From: Hydractinia symbiolongicarpus | Lineage: Eukaryota; Cnidaria; Hydrozoa; Anthoathecata; Hydractiniidae | Length of the DNA stretch: 64,000 nt | Reading direction: 5' to 3' | Assembly (NCBI RefSeq): GCF_029227915.1 | Contig: NC_079878.1 | Span: 33,383,501 to 33,447,500 of the forward strand | In this document: positions 35,075-47,375 of the stretch, in pieces | Numbering within the stretch: the first letter of the stretch is position 1 | Layout of the letters: each line of letters begins with the position of its first letter | Notes under the pieces: generated by a model | Databases searched by the model: none | Told to the model about the DNA's origin: nothing | What the model saw: only the letters and a program-made list of their open reading frames with translations | Translations under genes and position numbers: made by a program

Positions 35075-38000
35075 TGGAAATGAGTTTACTCCCTGGGTAC
35101 TTTCTTTGTATACTTTTGACTATACGGGCCGAGTCCGGGATTTAGGGAAATCGCAGGTTTTCGTTTGCCGGCGATTAAACTGCTTTTATTCAGCGTCTCA
35201 TCAAAAATGAAAACATTTTTGAAAACTACAAGTCTCATGCGTTTTAGTGGTGAAAAAATAATTTAAAAAATCGTTCGAGAAATGATTTTACTCCCTGGGT
35301 ACTTTCTTTGTATACTTTTGACTATACGGGCCAAGCCGGGATTTACGGGAAATCGCGGGTTTTCGTTTGCCGGCGATTAAACTTCTTTTATTCAGCGTCT
35401 CATCAAAAATGAAAACATTTTTAAAAACTACAAGTCTCATGGGCTTTAGTGGTGAAAAAACAATTTAAAAAATCGTTCTGGAAAAGAGTTTACTCACAGG
35501 GTACTTTCTTTGTATACATTTGACTATACGTGCCAAGCCCGGGATTTACGGGAAATCGCGGGTTTTCGTGTGCCAGCGATTAAACTTCTTTTATTCAGCG
35601 TCTCATCAAAAATGAAAACATTCTTGAAAACTACAAATCTCATGCCTTTAGTGGTAAAAAAATAATATAAAAAATCGTTCGGGAAATGAGTTTACTCCCT
35701 GGGTACTTTCTTTGTATACTTTTGACTATACGGGCCAAGCCCGGGATTTACGGGAAATCGCGGGTTTTTGTTTGCCGGCGATTAAACTTCTTTTATTCAG
35801 CGTCTCATCAAAAATGAAAACATTTTTAAAAACTACAAGTCTTATGCGTTTTAGTGGTGAAAAAATAATTTAAAAAATCGTTCTGGAAATGAGTTTACTC
35901 CCTGGGTACTTTCTTTGTATACTTTTGACTATACGGGCTGAGTCCGGGATTTAGGGAAATCGCAGGTTTTCGTTTGCCGGCGATTAAACTGCTTTTATTC
36001 AGCGTCTCATCAAAAATGAAAACATTTTTGAAAACTACAAGTCTCATGCGTTTTAGTGGTGAACAAATAATTTAAAAAATCGTTCGGGAAATGCGTTTAC
36101 TCCCCGGGTACTTTCTTTGTATACTTTTGACTATACGGGCCAAGCCCGGGATTTACGGGAAATCGCGGGTTTTCGTTTGCCGGCGATTAAACTTCTTTTA
36201 TTCAGCGTCTCATCAAAAATGAAAACATTTTTGAAAACTACAAGTCTCATGCGTTTTAGTGGTGAAAAAATAATTTAAAAAATTGTTCGGGAAATGAGTT
36301 TACTCCCTGGGTACTTTCTTTGTATACTTTTGACTATACGGGCCACGCCCGGGATTTACGGGAAATCGCGGGTTTTCGTTTGCCGGCGATTAAACTTCTT
36401 TTTTTCAGCGTCTCATCAAAAATGAAAACACTTTTAAAAACTACAAGTCTTTTGCGTTTTAGTGGTGAAAAAATAATTTAAAAAATCGTTCTGGAAATGA
36501 GTTTACTCCCTGGGTACTTTCTTTGTATACTTTTGACTATACGGGCCGAGTCCGGGATTTAAGGATTTCGCAGGTTTTCGTTTGCCGGCGATTAAACTGC
36601 TTTTATTCAGCGTCTCACCAAATATGAAAACATTTTTGAAAACAACAAGTCTCATGCGTTTTAGTGGTGAAAAAATAATTTAAAAAATCGTTCGGGAAAT
36701 GAGTTTACTCCCTGGGTACTTTCTTTGTATACTTTTGACTATACGGGCCGAGTCCGGGATTTAGGGAAATCGCAGGTTTTCGTTTGCCGGCGATTAAACT
36801 GCTTTTATTCAGCGTCTCATCAAAAATGAAAACATTTTTGAAAACTACAAGTCTCATGCGTTTTAGTGGTGAAAAAATAATTTAAAAAATCGTTCGAGAA
36901 ATGATTTTACTCCCTGGGTACTTTCTTTGTATACTTTTGACTATACGGGCCAAGCCGGGATTTACGGGAAATCGCGGGTTTTCGTTTGCCGGCGATTAAA
37001 CTTCTTTTATTCAGCGTCTCATCAAAAATGAAAACATTTTTAAAAACTACAAGTCTCATGGGCTTTAGTGGTGAAAAAACAATTTAAAAAATCGTTCTGG
37101 AAAAGAGTTTACTCACAGGGTACTTTCTTTGTATACATTTGACTATACGTGCCAAGCCCGGGATTTACGGGAAATCGCGGGTTTTCGTGTGCCAGCGATT
37201 AAACTTCTTTTATTCAGCGTCTCATCAAAAATGAAAACATTTTTGAAAACTACAAATCTCATGCCTTTAGTGGTAAAAAAATAATATAAAAAATCGTTCG
37301 GGAAATGAGTTTACTCCCTGGGTACTTTCTTTGTATACTTTTGACTATACGGGCCAAGCCCGGGATTTACGGGAAATCGCGGGTTTTTGTTTGCCGGCGA
37401 TTAAACTTCTTTTATTCAGCGTCTCATCAAAAATGAAAACATTTTTAAAAACTACAAGTCTTATGCGTTTTAGTGGTGAAAAAATAATTTAAAAAATCGT
37501 TCTGGAAATGAGTTTACTCCCTGGGTACTTTCTTTGTATACTTTTGACTATACGGGCTGAGTCCGGGATTTAGGGAAATCGCAGGTTTTCGTTTGCCGGC
37601 GATTAAACTGCTTTTATTCAGCGTCTCATCAAAAATGAAAACATTTTTGAAAACTACAAGTCTCATGCGTTTTAGTGGTGAAAAAATAATTTAAAAAATC
37701 GTTCGGGAAATGCGTTTACTCCCCGGGTACTTTCTTTGTATACTTTTGACTATACGGGCCAAGCCCGGGATTTACGGGAAATCGCGGGTTTTCGTTTGCC
37801 GGCGATTAAACTTCTTTTATTCAGCGTCTCATCAAAAATGAAAACATTTTTGAAAACTACAAGTCTCATGCGTTTTAGTGGTGAAAAAATAATTTAAAAA
37901 ATTGTTCGGGAAATGAGTTTACTCCCTGGGTACTTTCTTTGTATACTTTTGACTATACGGGCCACGCCCGGGATTTACGGGAAATCGCGGGTTTTCGTTT

Positions 38001-38105
38001 GCCGGCGATTAAACTTCTTTTTTTCAGCGTCTCATCAAAAATGAAAACACTTTTAAAAACTACAAGTCTTTTGCGTTTTAGTGGTGAAAAAATAATTTAA
38101 AAAAT
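35075..38105. repeat. 1619-bp tandem duplication (8 monomers, two copies)
   Basis: Copy one ~35075-36486, copy two ~36694-38105, offset 1619, with one additional monomer between the matched parts. Shared private variants include CGTTCGAGAAATGATTTT (35272/36891), CAATTTAAAAAATCG, GTGTGCCAGCG, ACAAATCTCATGCCTTTAG, GGGCTGAGTCC (35935/37554), CCCCGGGTAC with ATGCGTTTAC, and CTTTTGCGTTTTAG. Differences include GAACAAATAA near 36061 versus GAAAAAATAA, and ATTCTTG near 35622 versus ATTTTTG. Confidence 0.88.
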
Positions 38106-41100
38106 CGTTCGGGAAATGAGTTTACTCCCTGGGTACTTTTTTTGTATACTTTTGACTATACGGGCCAAGCCGGGATTTACGGGAAATCGCGGGTTTTCGT
38201 TTGCCGGCGATTAAACATCTTTTATTCAGCGTCTCATCAAAAATGAAAACAATTTTAAAAACTACAAGTCTTATGCGTATTAGTGGTGAAAAAATAATTT
38301 AAAAAATCGTTCTGGAAATGAGTTTACTCACAGGGTACTTTCTTTGTATACATTCGACTATACGTGCCAAGCCCGGGATTTACGAGAAATCGCGGGATTT
38401 CGTTTGCCGGCGATTAAACTTCTTTTATTCTGCGTCTCATCAAAAATGAAAACATTTTTGAAAACTACAAGTCTCATGCGTTTTAGTGGTGAAAAAATAA
38501 TTTAAAAAATCGTTCGGGAAATGAGTTTACTCCCTGGGTACTTTCTTTGTATACTTTTGACTATACGGGCCAAGCCGGGATTTACGGGAAATCGCGGGTT
38601 TTCGTTTGCCGGCGATTAAACTTCTTTTATTCAGCGTCTCATCAAAAATGAAAACATTTTTAAAAACTACAAGTCTTATGCGTTTTAGTGGTGAAAAAAT
38701 AATTTAAAAAATCGTTCTGGAAATGAGTTTACTCACAGGGTACTTTCTTTGTATACATTCGACTATACGTGCCAAGCCCGGGATTTACGGGAAATCGCGG
38801 GTTTTCGTTTGCCGGCGATTAAACTTCTTTTATTCAGCGTCTCATCAAAAATGAAAACATTTTTGAAAACTACAAGTCTCATGCGTTTTAGTGGTGAAAA
38901 AATAATTTAAAAAATCGTTCGGGAAATGAGTTTACTCCCTGGGTACTTTCTTTGTATACTTTTGACTATACGGCCAAGTCGGGATTTACGGGAAATCGCG
39001 GGTTTTCGTTTGCCGGCGATTAAACTTCTTTTATTCAGCGTCTCATCAAAAATGAAAACATTTTTAAAAACTACAAGTCTTATGCGTTTTAGTGGTGAAA
39101 AAATAATTTAAAAAATCGTTCTGGAAATGAGTTTACTCACAGGGTACTTTCTTTGTATACATTCGACTATACGGGCCAAGCCCGGGATTTACGGGAAATC
39201 GCGGGTTTTCGTTTGCCGGCGATTAAACTTCTTTTATTCAGCGTCTCATCAAAAATGAAAACATTTTTAAAAACTACAAGTCTTATGCGTTTTAGTGGTG
39301 AAAAAATAATTTAAAAAATCGTTCTGGAAATGAGTTTACTCACAGGGTACTTTCTTTGTATAGATTCGACTATACGGGCCAAGCCCGGGATTTACGGGAA
39401 ATCGCGGGTTTTCGTTTGCCGGCGATTAAACTTCTTTTATTTAGCGTCTCATCAAAAATGAAAACATTTTTAAAAACTACAAGTCTTATGCGTTTTAGTG
39501 GGGAAAATATAATTTAAAAAATCGTTCTGGAAATGAGTCTACTCCCTGGGTACTTTCTTTGTATACTTTTGACTATACGGGCCCAGTCCGGGATTTAGGG
39601 AAATCGCAGGTTTTCGTTTGCCAGCGATTAAACTGCTTTTATTCAGCGTCTCATCAAAAATGAAAACATTTTTGAAAACTACAAGTCTCATGCGTTTTAG
39701 TGGTGAAAAAATAATTTAAAAAATCGTTCGGGAAATGAGTTTACTCCCTGGGTACTTTCTTTGTATACCTTTGACTATACGGGCCAAGTCGGGATTTACG
39801 GGAAATCGCGGGTTTTCGTTTGCCGGCGATTAAACTTCTTTTATTCAGCGTCTCATCAAAAATGAAAACATTTTTAAAAACTACAAGTCTTATGCGTTTT
39901 AGTGGTGAAAAAATAATTTAAAAAATCGTTCTGGAAATGAGTTTACTCACAGGGTACTTTCTTTGTAAACATTCGACTATACGGGCCAAGCCCGGGATTT
40001 ACGGGAAATCGCGGGTTTTCGTTTGCCGGCGATTAAACTTCTTTTATTCAGCGTCTCATCAAAAATGAAAACATTTTTAAAAACTACAAGTCTTATGCGT
40101 TTTAGTGGGAAAAATATAATTTAAAAAATCGTTCTGGAAATGAGTCTACTCCCTGGGTACTTTCTTTGTATACTTTTGACTATACGGGCCCAGTCCGGGA
40201 TTTAGGGAAATCGCAGGTTTTCGTTTGCCAGCGATTAAACTGCTTTTATTCAGCGTCTCATCAAAAATGAAAACATTTTTGAAAACTACAAGTCTCATGC
40301 GTTTTAGTGGTGAAAAAATAATTTAAAAAATCGTTCGGGAAATGATTTTACTCCTTGGGTACTTTCTTTGTATACTTTTGACTATACGGGCCAAGCCGGG
40401 ATTTACGGGAAATCGCGGGTTTTCGTTTGCCGGCGATTAAACTTCTTTTATTCAGCGTCTCATCAAAAATGAAAACATTTTTAAAAACTACAAGTCTCAT
40501 GGGCTTTAGTGGTGAAAAAATAATTTAAAAAATCGTTCTGGAAATGAGTTTACTCACAGGGTAATTTCTTTGTATACATTCGACTATACGTGCGAAGCCC
40601 GGGATTTACGGGAAATCGCGGGTTTTCGTTTGCCAGCGATTAAACTTCTTTTATTCAGCGTCTCATCAAAAATAAAAACATTTTTGAAAACTACAAGTCT
40701 CATGCGTTATAGTGGTGAAAAAATAATTTAAAAAATCGTTCGGGAAATGAGTTTACTCCCTGGGTACTTTCTTTGTATACTTTTGACTATACGGGCCAAG
40801 CCGGGATTTACGGGAAATCGCGGGTTTTCGTTTGCCGGCGATTAAACTTCTTTTATTCAGCGTCTCATCAAAAATGTAAACATTTTTAAAAACTACAAGT
40901 CTGATGCGTTTTAGTGGTGAAAAAATAATTTAAAAAATCGTTCTGGAAATGAGTTTACTCACAGGGTACTTTCTTTGTATACATTCGACTATACGGGCCA
41001 AGCCCGGGATTTACGGGAAATCGCGGGTTTTCGTTTTCCGGCGATTAAACCTCTTTCATTAAGCGTGTCATCAAAAATGAAAACATTTTTGAAAACTACA

Positions 41101-42503
41101 AGTCTCATGCGTTTTAGTGTTGAAAAAAAAATTTAAAAAATCGTTCGGGAAATGAGTTTACTCCATGGGTACTTTCTTTGTATTTATTCGACTATACGGC
41201 CAAGCCCCGGATTTACGGGAAATCGCAGGTTTTCGTTTGCCGGCGATTAAACTTCTTTTATTCAGCGTCCCATCAAATATGAAAATATTTTTGAAAACTA
41301 CAAGTCTCATGCGTTTAGTGGTAAAAAAATAATATAAAAAATCGTTCGGGAAATGAGTTTACTCCCTGGGTACTTTCTTTGTATACTTTTGAATATACGG
41401 GCCAAGCCCGGGATTTACGGGAAATCCCGGGTTTTCGTTTGCCGGCGATTAAACTTCTTTTATTCAGCGTCTCATCATAAATGAAAACATTTTTGAAAAC
41501 TACAAGTCTCATGCGTTTTAGTGGTGAAAAAATAATTTAAAAAATCGTTCGGGAAATGAGTTTACTCCCCGGGTACTTTCTTTGTATACTTTTGTCTATA
41601 CGGGCCGAGTCCGGGATTTACGGGAAATCGCGGATTTTCGTTTGCCGGCGATTAAACTTCTTTTATTCAGCGTCCCATCAAATATGAAAATATTTTTGAA
41701 AACTACAAGTCTCATGCGTTTAGTGGTAAAAAAATAATATAAAAAATCGTTCGGGAAATGAGTTTACTTCCTGGGTAATTTCTTTGTATACTTTTGACTA
41801 TACGGGCCAAGTCCGGGATTTACGGGAAATAGCGGGTTTTCGTTTGCCGGCGATTAAACTTCTTTTATTCAGCGTCTCATCAAAAATGAAAACATTTTTA
41901 AAAACTACAAGTCTTATGCGTTTTAGTGGTGAAAAAATTATTTAAAAAATCGTTGTGGAAATGAGTTTACCCCCTGGGTACTTTATTTGTATACTTTTGA
42001 CTATACAGGCCGAGTCCGGGATTTAGGGAAATCGCAGGTTTTCGTTTGCCGGCGATTAAACTGCTTTATTCAGCGTCTCATCAAAAATGAAAACATTTTT
42101 AAAAACTACAAGTCTCATGCGTTTTAGTGGTGAAAAAATAATTTAAAAAATCGTTCGGGAAATGAGTTTACTCCCCGGGTACTTTCTTTGTATACTTTTG
42201 ACTATACGGGCCGAGTCCGGGATATACGGGAAATTGCGAATTTTCGTTTGCCGGCGATTAAACTTCTTTTATTCAGCGTCCCATCAAATATGAAAATATT
42301 TTTGAAAACTACAAGTCTCATGCGTTTAGTGTTAAAAAAATAATATAAAAAATCGTTAGGGAAATGAGTTTACTCCCTGGGTACTTTCTTTGTATACTTT
42401 TGACTATACGGGCCAAGCCCGGGATTTACGGGAAATCGCGGGTTTTCGTTTGCCGGCGATTAAACTTCTTTTATTCAGCGTCTCATCAAAAATGAAAACA
42501 TTT

Positions 42504-45297
42504 TTAAAAACTACAAGTCTTATGCGTTTTAGTGGTGAAAAAATAATTTAAAAAATCGTTCTGGAAATGAGTTTACTCCCTGGGTACTTTCTTTGTATAC
42601 TTTTGACTATACGGGCCGAGTCCGGGATTTAGGGAAATCGCAGGTTTTCGTTTGCCGGCGATTAAACTGCTTTTATTCAGCGTCTCATCAAAAATGAAAA
42701 CATTTTTGAAAACTACAAGTCTTATGCGTTTTAGTGGTGAAAAAATAATTTAAAAAATCGATCGGGAAATGAGTTTACTCCCTGGGTACTTTCTTTTTAT
42801 ACTTTTGACTATACGGGCCGAGTCCGGGATTTTCGTTTGCCGGCGATTAAACTTCCTTTATTCAGCGTCCTATCAAATATGAAAATATTTTTGAAAACTA
42901 CAAGTCTCATGCGTTTAGTGGTAAAAAAATAATATAAAAAATCGCTCGGGAAAAGAGTTTACTCCCTGGGTACTTTCTTTGTATACTTTTGACTATACGG
43001 GCCAAGCCCGGGATTTACGAGAAATCGCGGGTTTTCGTTTGCCGGCGATTAAACTTCTTTTATTCAGCGTCTCATCAAAAATGAAAACATTTTTAAAAAC
43101 TACAAGTCTCATGCGTTTTAGTGGTGAAAAAATAATTTAAAAAATCGTTCGGGAAATGAGTTTACTCCCTGGGTACTTTCTTTGTATACTTTTGACTATA
43201 CGGGCCAAGCCGGGATTTACGGGAAATCGCGGGTTTTCGTTTGCCGGCGATTAAACTTCTTTTATTCAGCGTCCCATCAAATATGAAAATATTTTTGAAA
43301 ACTACAAGTCTCATGCGTTTAGTGGTAAAAAAATAATATAAAAAATCGTTCGGGAAATGAGTTTACTCCCTGGGTACTTTCTTTGTATACTTTTGACTAT
43401 ACGGGCCGAGCCCAGGATTTACGGGAAATCGCGGGTTTCGTTTGCCGGCGATTAAACTTCTTTTATTCAGCGTCTCATCAAAAATGAAAACATTTTTGAA
43501 AACTACAAGTCTCATGCGTTTTAGTGGTGAAAAAATAATTTAAAAAATCGTTCGGGAAATGAGTTTACTCCCTGGGTACTTTCTTTGTATACTTTTGACT
43601 ATACGGGCCGAGTCCGGGATTTATGGGAAATCGCGGATTTTCGTTTGCCGGCGATTAAACTTCTTTTATTCAGCGTCCCATCAAATATGAAAATATTTTT
43701 GAAAACTACAAGTCTCATGCGTTTAGTGGTAAAAAAATAATATAAAAAATCGTTCGGGAAATGAGTTTACTCCCTGGTTACTTTCTTTGTATACTTTTGA
43801 CTATACGGGCCAAGCCCGGGATTTACGGGAAATCGCGGGTTTTCGTTTGCCGGCGATTAAACTTCTTTTATTCAGCGTCTCATCAAAAATGAAAACACTT
43901 TTAAAAACTACAAGTCTTATGCGTTTTAGTGGTGAAAAAATAATTTAAAAAATCGTTCTGGAAATGAGTTTACTCCCTGGGTACTTTCTTTGTATACTTT
44001 TGACTATACGGGCCGAGTCCGGGATTTAGGGAAATCGCAGGTTTTCGTTTGCCGGCGATTAAACTGCTTTTATTCAGCGTCTCATCAAAAATGAAAACAT
44101 TTTTGAAAACTACAAGTCTTATGCGTTTTAGTGGTGAAAAAATAATTTAAAAAATCGATCGGGAAATGAGTTTACTCCCTGGGTACTTTCTTTGTATACT
44201 TTTGACTATACGGGCCGAGTCCGGGATTTTCGTTTGCCGGCGATTAAACTTCCTTTATTCAGCGTCCTATCAAATATGAAAATATTTTTGAAAACTACAA
44301 GTCTCATGCGTTTAGTGGTAAAAAAATAATATAAAAAATCGCTCGGGAAAAGAGTTTACTCCCTGGGTACTTTCTTTGTATACTTTTGACTATACGGGCC
44401 AAGCCCGGGATTTACGAGAAATCGCGGGTTTTCGTTTGCCGGCGATTAAACTTCTTTTATTCAGCGTCTCATCAAAAATGAAAACATTTTTAAAAACTAC
44501 AAGTCTCATGCGTTTTAGTGGTGAAAAAATAATTTAAAAAATCGTTCGGGAAATGAGTTTACTCCCTGGGTACTTTCTTTGTATACTTTTGACTATACGG
44601 GCCAAGCCGGGATTTACGGGAAATCGCGGGTTTTCGTTTGCCGGCGATTAAACTTCTTTTATTCAGCGTCCCATCAAATATGAAAATATTTTTGAAAACT
44701 ACAAGTCTCATGCGTTTAGTGGTAAAAAAATAATATAAAAAATCGTTCGGGAAATGAGTTTACTCCCTGGGTACTTTCTTTGTATACTTTTGACTATACG
44801 GGCCGAGCCCAGGATTTACGGGAAATCGTGGGTTTCGTTTGCCGGCGATTAAACTTCTTTTATTCAGCGTCTCATCAAAAATGAAAACATTTTTGAAAAC
44901 TACAAGTCTCATGCGTTTTAGTGGTGAAAAAATAATTTAAAAAATCGTTCGGGAAATGAGTTTACTCCCTGGGTACTTTCTTTGTATACTTTTGACTATA
45001 CGGGCCGAGTCCGGGATTTATGGGAAATCGCGGATTTTCGTTTGCCGGCGATTAAACTTCTTTTATTCAGCGTCCCATCAAATATGAAAATATTTTTGAA
45101 AACTACAAGTCTCATGCGTTTAGTGGTAAAAAAATAATATAAAAAATCGTTCGGGAAATGAGTTTACTCCCTGGTTACTTTCTTTGTATACTTTTGACTA
45201 TACGGGCCAAGCCCGGGATTTACGGGAAATCGCGGGTTTTCGTTTGCCGGCGATTAAACTTCTTTTATTCAGCGTCTCATCAAAAATGAAAACACTT
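42504..45297. repeat. 1397-bp tandem duplication
   Basis: Copy one ~42504-43900, copy two ~43901-45297. GGGATTTTCGTTTGCC, the 18-bp-deleted monomer, is at 42826 and 44223, an offset of 1397. Other shared private variants are CTTCCTTTATTCAGCGTCCTATC, AATCGCTCGGGAAAAGAG, CCGAGCCCAGG, GGGATTTATGGG and CTCCCTGGTTAC. The odd period, not a multiple of 202, is explained by the shortened monomer and several one-base indels in it. Confidence 0.86.
42821..42850. repeat. 18-bp-deleted monomer variant (type example; six in window)
   Basis: CCGAGTCCGGGATTTTCGTTTGCC lacks the 18 bases ACGGGAAATCGCGGATTT found between two GGATTT words in full-length relatives such as those near 13880 and 18740. The same deletion is at 42826, 44223, 47840, 49844, 52657 and 57686. 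It is always preceded by ATCGATCGGG and followed by CTTCCTTTATTCAGCGTCCTATC (CTTCGTTT at the last). It removes one GGG tract and most of the GATTT/AAATC inverted repeat. Confidence 0.85.
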
Positions 45298-46149
45298 TTA
45301 AAAACTACAAGTCTTATGCGTTTTAGTGGTGAAAAAATAATTTAAAAAATCGTTCTGGAAATGAGTTTACTCCCTGGGTACTTTCTTTGTATACTTTTGA
45401 CTATACGGGCCGAGTTCGGGATTTAGGGAAATCGCTGGTTTTCGTTTGCCGGCGATTAAACTGCTTTTATTCAGCGTCCCACCAAAAATGAAAACATTTT
45501 TGAAAACTACAAGTCTCATGCGTTTTAGTGGTGAAAAAATAATTTAAAAAATCGTTCGGGAAATGAGTTTACTCCCTGGGTACTTTCTTTGTATACTTTT
45601 GACTATACGGGCCAGGCCGGGATTTACGGGAAATCGCGGGTTTCGTTTGCCGGCGATTAAACTTCTTTTATTCAGCGTCCCATCAAATATGAAAATATTT
45701 TTGAAAACTACAAGTCTCATGCGTTTAGTGGTAAAAAAATAATATAAAAAATCGTTCGGGAAATGAGTTTACTCCCTGGTTACTTTCTTTGTATACTTTT
45801 GACTATACGGGCCAAGCCCGGGATTTACGGGAAATCGCGGGTTTTCGTTTGCCGGCGATTAAACTTCTTTTATTCAGCGTCTCATCAAAAATGAAAACAC
45901 TTTTAAAAACTACAAGTCTTATGCGTTTTAGTGGTGAAAAAATAATTTAAAAAATCGTTCTGGAAATGAGTTTACTCCCTGGGTACTTTCTTTGTATACT
46001 TTTGACTATACGGGCCGAGTCCGGGATTTAGGGAAATCGCTGGTTTTCGTTTGCCGGCGATTAAACTGCTTTTATTCAGCGTCCCACCAAAAATGAAAAC
46101 ATTTTTGAAAACTACAAGTCTCATGCGTTTTAGTGGTGAAAAAATAATT

Positions 46150-47375
46150 TAAAAAATCGTTCGGAAAATGAGTTTACTCCCTGGGTACTTTCTTTGTATA
46201 CTTTTGACTATACGGGCCAGGCCGGGATTTACGGGAAATCGCGGGTTTCGTTTGCCGGCGATTAAACTTCTTTTATTCAGCGTCTCATCAAAAATGAAAA
46301 CATTTTTAAAAACTACAAGTCTTATGCGTTTTAGTGGTGAAAAAATAATTTAAAAAATCGTTCTGGAAATGAGTTTACTCCCTGGGTACTTTATTTGTAT
46401 ACTTTTGACTATACGGGCCGCGTCCGGGATTTAGGGAAATCGCAGGTTTTCGTTTGCCGGCGATTAAACTGCTTTTATTCAGCGTCTCATCAAAAATGAA
46501 AACATTTTTGAAAACTACAAGTCTCATGCGTTTTAGTGGTGAAAAAATAATTTAAAAAATCGTTCGGGAAATGAGTTTACTCCCCGGGTACTTTCTTTGT
46601 ATACTTTTGACTATACGGGCCGAGTCCGGGATATACGGGAAATCGCGAATTTTCGTTTGCCGGCGATTAAACTTCTTTTATTCAGCGTCCCATCAAATAT
46701 GAAAATATTTTTGAAAACTACAAGTCTCATGCGTTTAGTGGTAAAAAAATAATATAAAAAATCGTTAGGGAAATGAGTTTACTCCCTGGGTACTTTCTTT
46801 GTATACTTTTGACTATACGGGCCAGGCCGGGATTTACGGGAAATCGCGGGTTTCGTTTGCCGGCGATTAAACTTCTTTTATTCAGCGTCTCATCAAAAAT
46901 GAAAACATTTTTAAAAACTACAAGTCTTATGCGTTTTAGTGGTGAAAAAATAATTTAAAAAATCGTTCTGGAAATGAGTTTACTCCCTGGGTACTTTATT
47001 TGTATACTTTTGACTATACGGGCCGCGTCCGGCATTTAGGGAAATCGCAGGTTTTCGTTTGCCGGCGATTAAACTGCTTTTATTCAGCGTCTCATCAAAA
47101 ATGAAAACATTTTTGAAAACTACAAGTCTCATGCGTTTTAGTGGTGAAAAAATAATTTAAAAAATCGTTCGGGAAATGAGTTTACTCCCCGGGTACTTTC
47201 TTTGTATACTTTTGACTATACGGGCCGAGTCCGGGATATACGGGAAATCGCGAATTTTCGTTTGCCGGCGATTAAACTTCTTTTATTCAGCGTCCCATCA
47301 AATATGAAAATATTTTTGAAAACTACAAGTCTCATGCGTTTAGTGGTAAAAAAATAATATAAAAAATCGTTAGGG
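46150..47375. repeat. 605-bp trimer duplication
   Basis: Two trimers, ~46150-46755 and ~46756-47375. GGGCCAGGCCGGG starts the open frames at 46168 and 46773, 605 bp apart. Each trimer continues with CCGCGTCC followed by GGGATATACGGGAAATCGCGAATTT and a class D monomer ending CGTTAGGGAAATGAG. One difference is GTCCGGGATTT versus GTCCGGCATTT near 47030. Related trimers recur near 56.8-57.2 kb. Confidence 0.8.

Larger units (their letters stand above)
30200..42500. repeat. ~202-bp satellite array, segment 6 (large tandem duplications)
   Basis: Continuous monomers in one orientation, dominated by the 2431-bp and 1619-bp tandem duplications described separately, then A/B/C monomers to about 41 kb. 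A divergent monomer lies at about 41030-41220, with the variants TCTTTCATTAAGCG, GTATTTATTCGAC and GCCCCGG. Frames at 38926-39111 and 41315-41512 are chance satellite frames. No other sequence is inserted. Confidence 0.96.

Noticed and set aside
46168-46353. 61-codon plus-strand frame repeated at 46773, 51589, 53997, 54603, 55200, 59026 and 61249 as a conserved small protein
   Set aside because: Identity follows from one monomer haplotype (CCAGGCCGGG plus a one-base deletion, GGGTTTCG) duplicated by block copying. The surrounding non-coding bases are equally identical, so there is no sign of coding selection.
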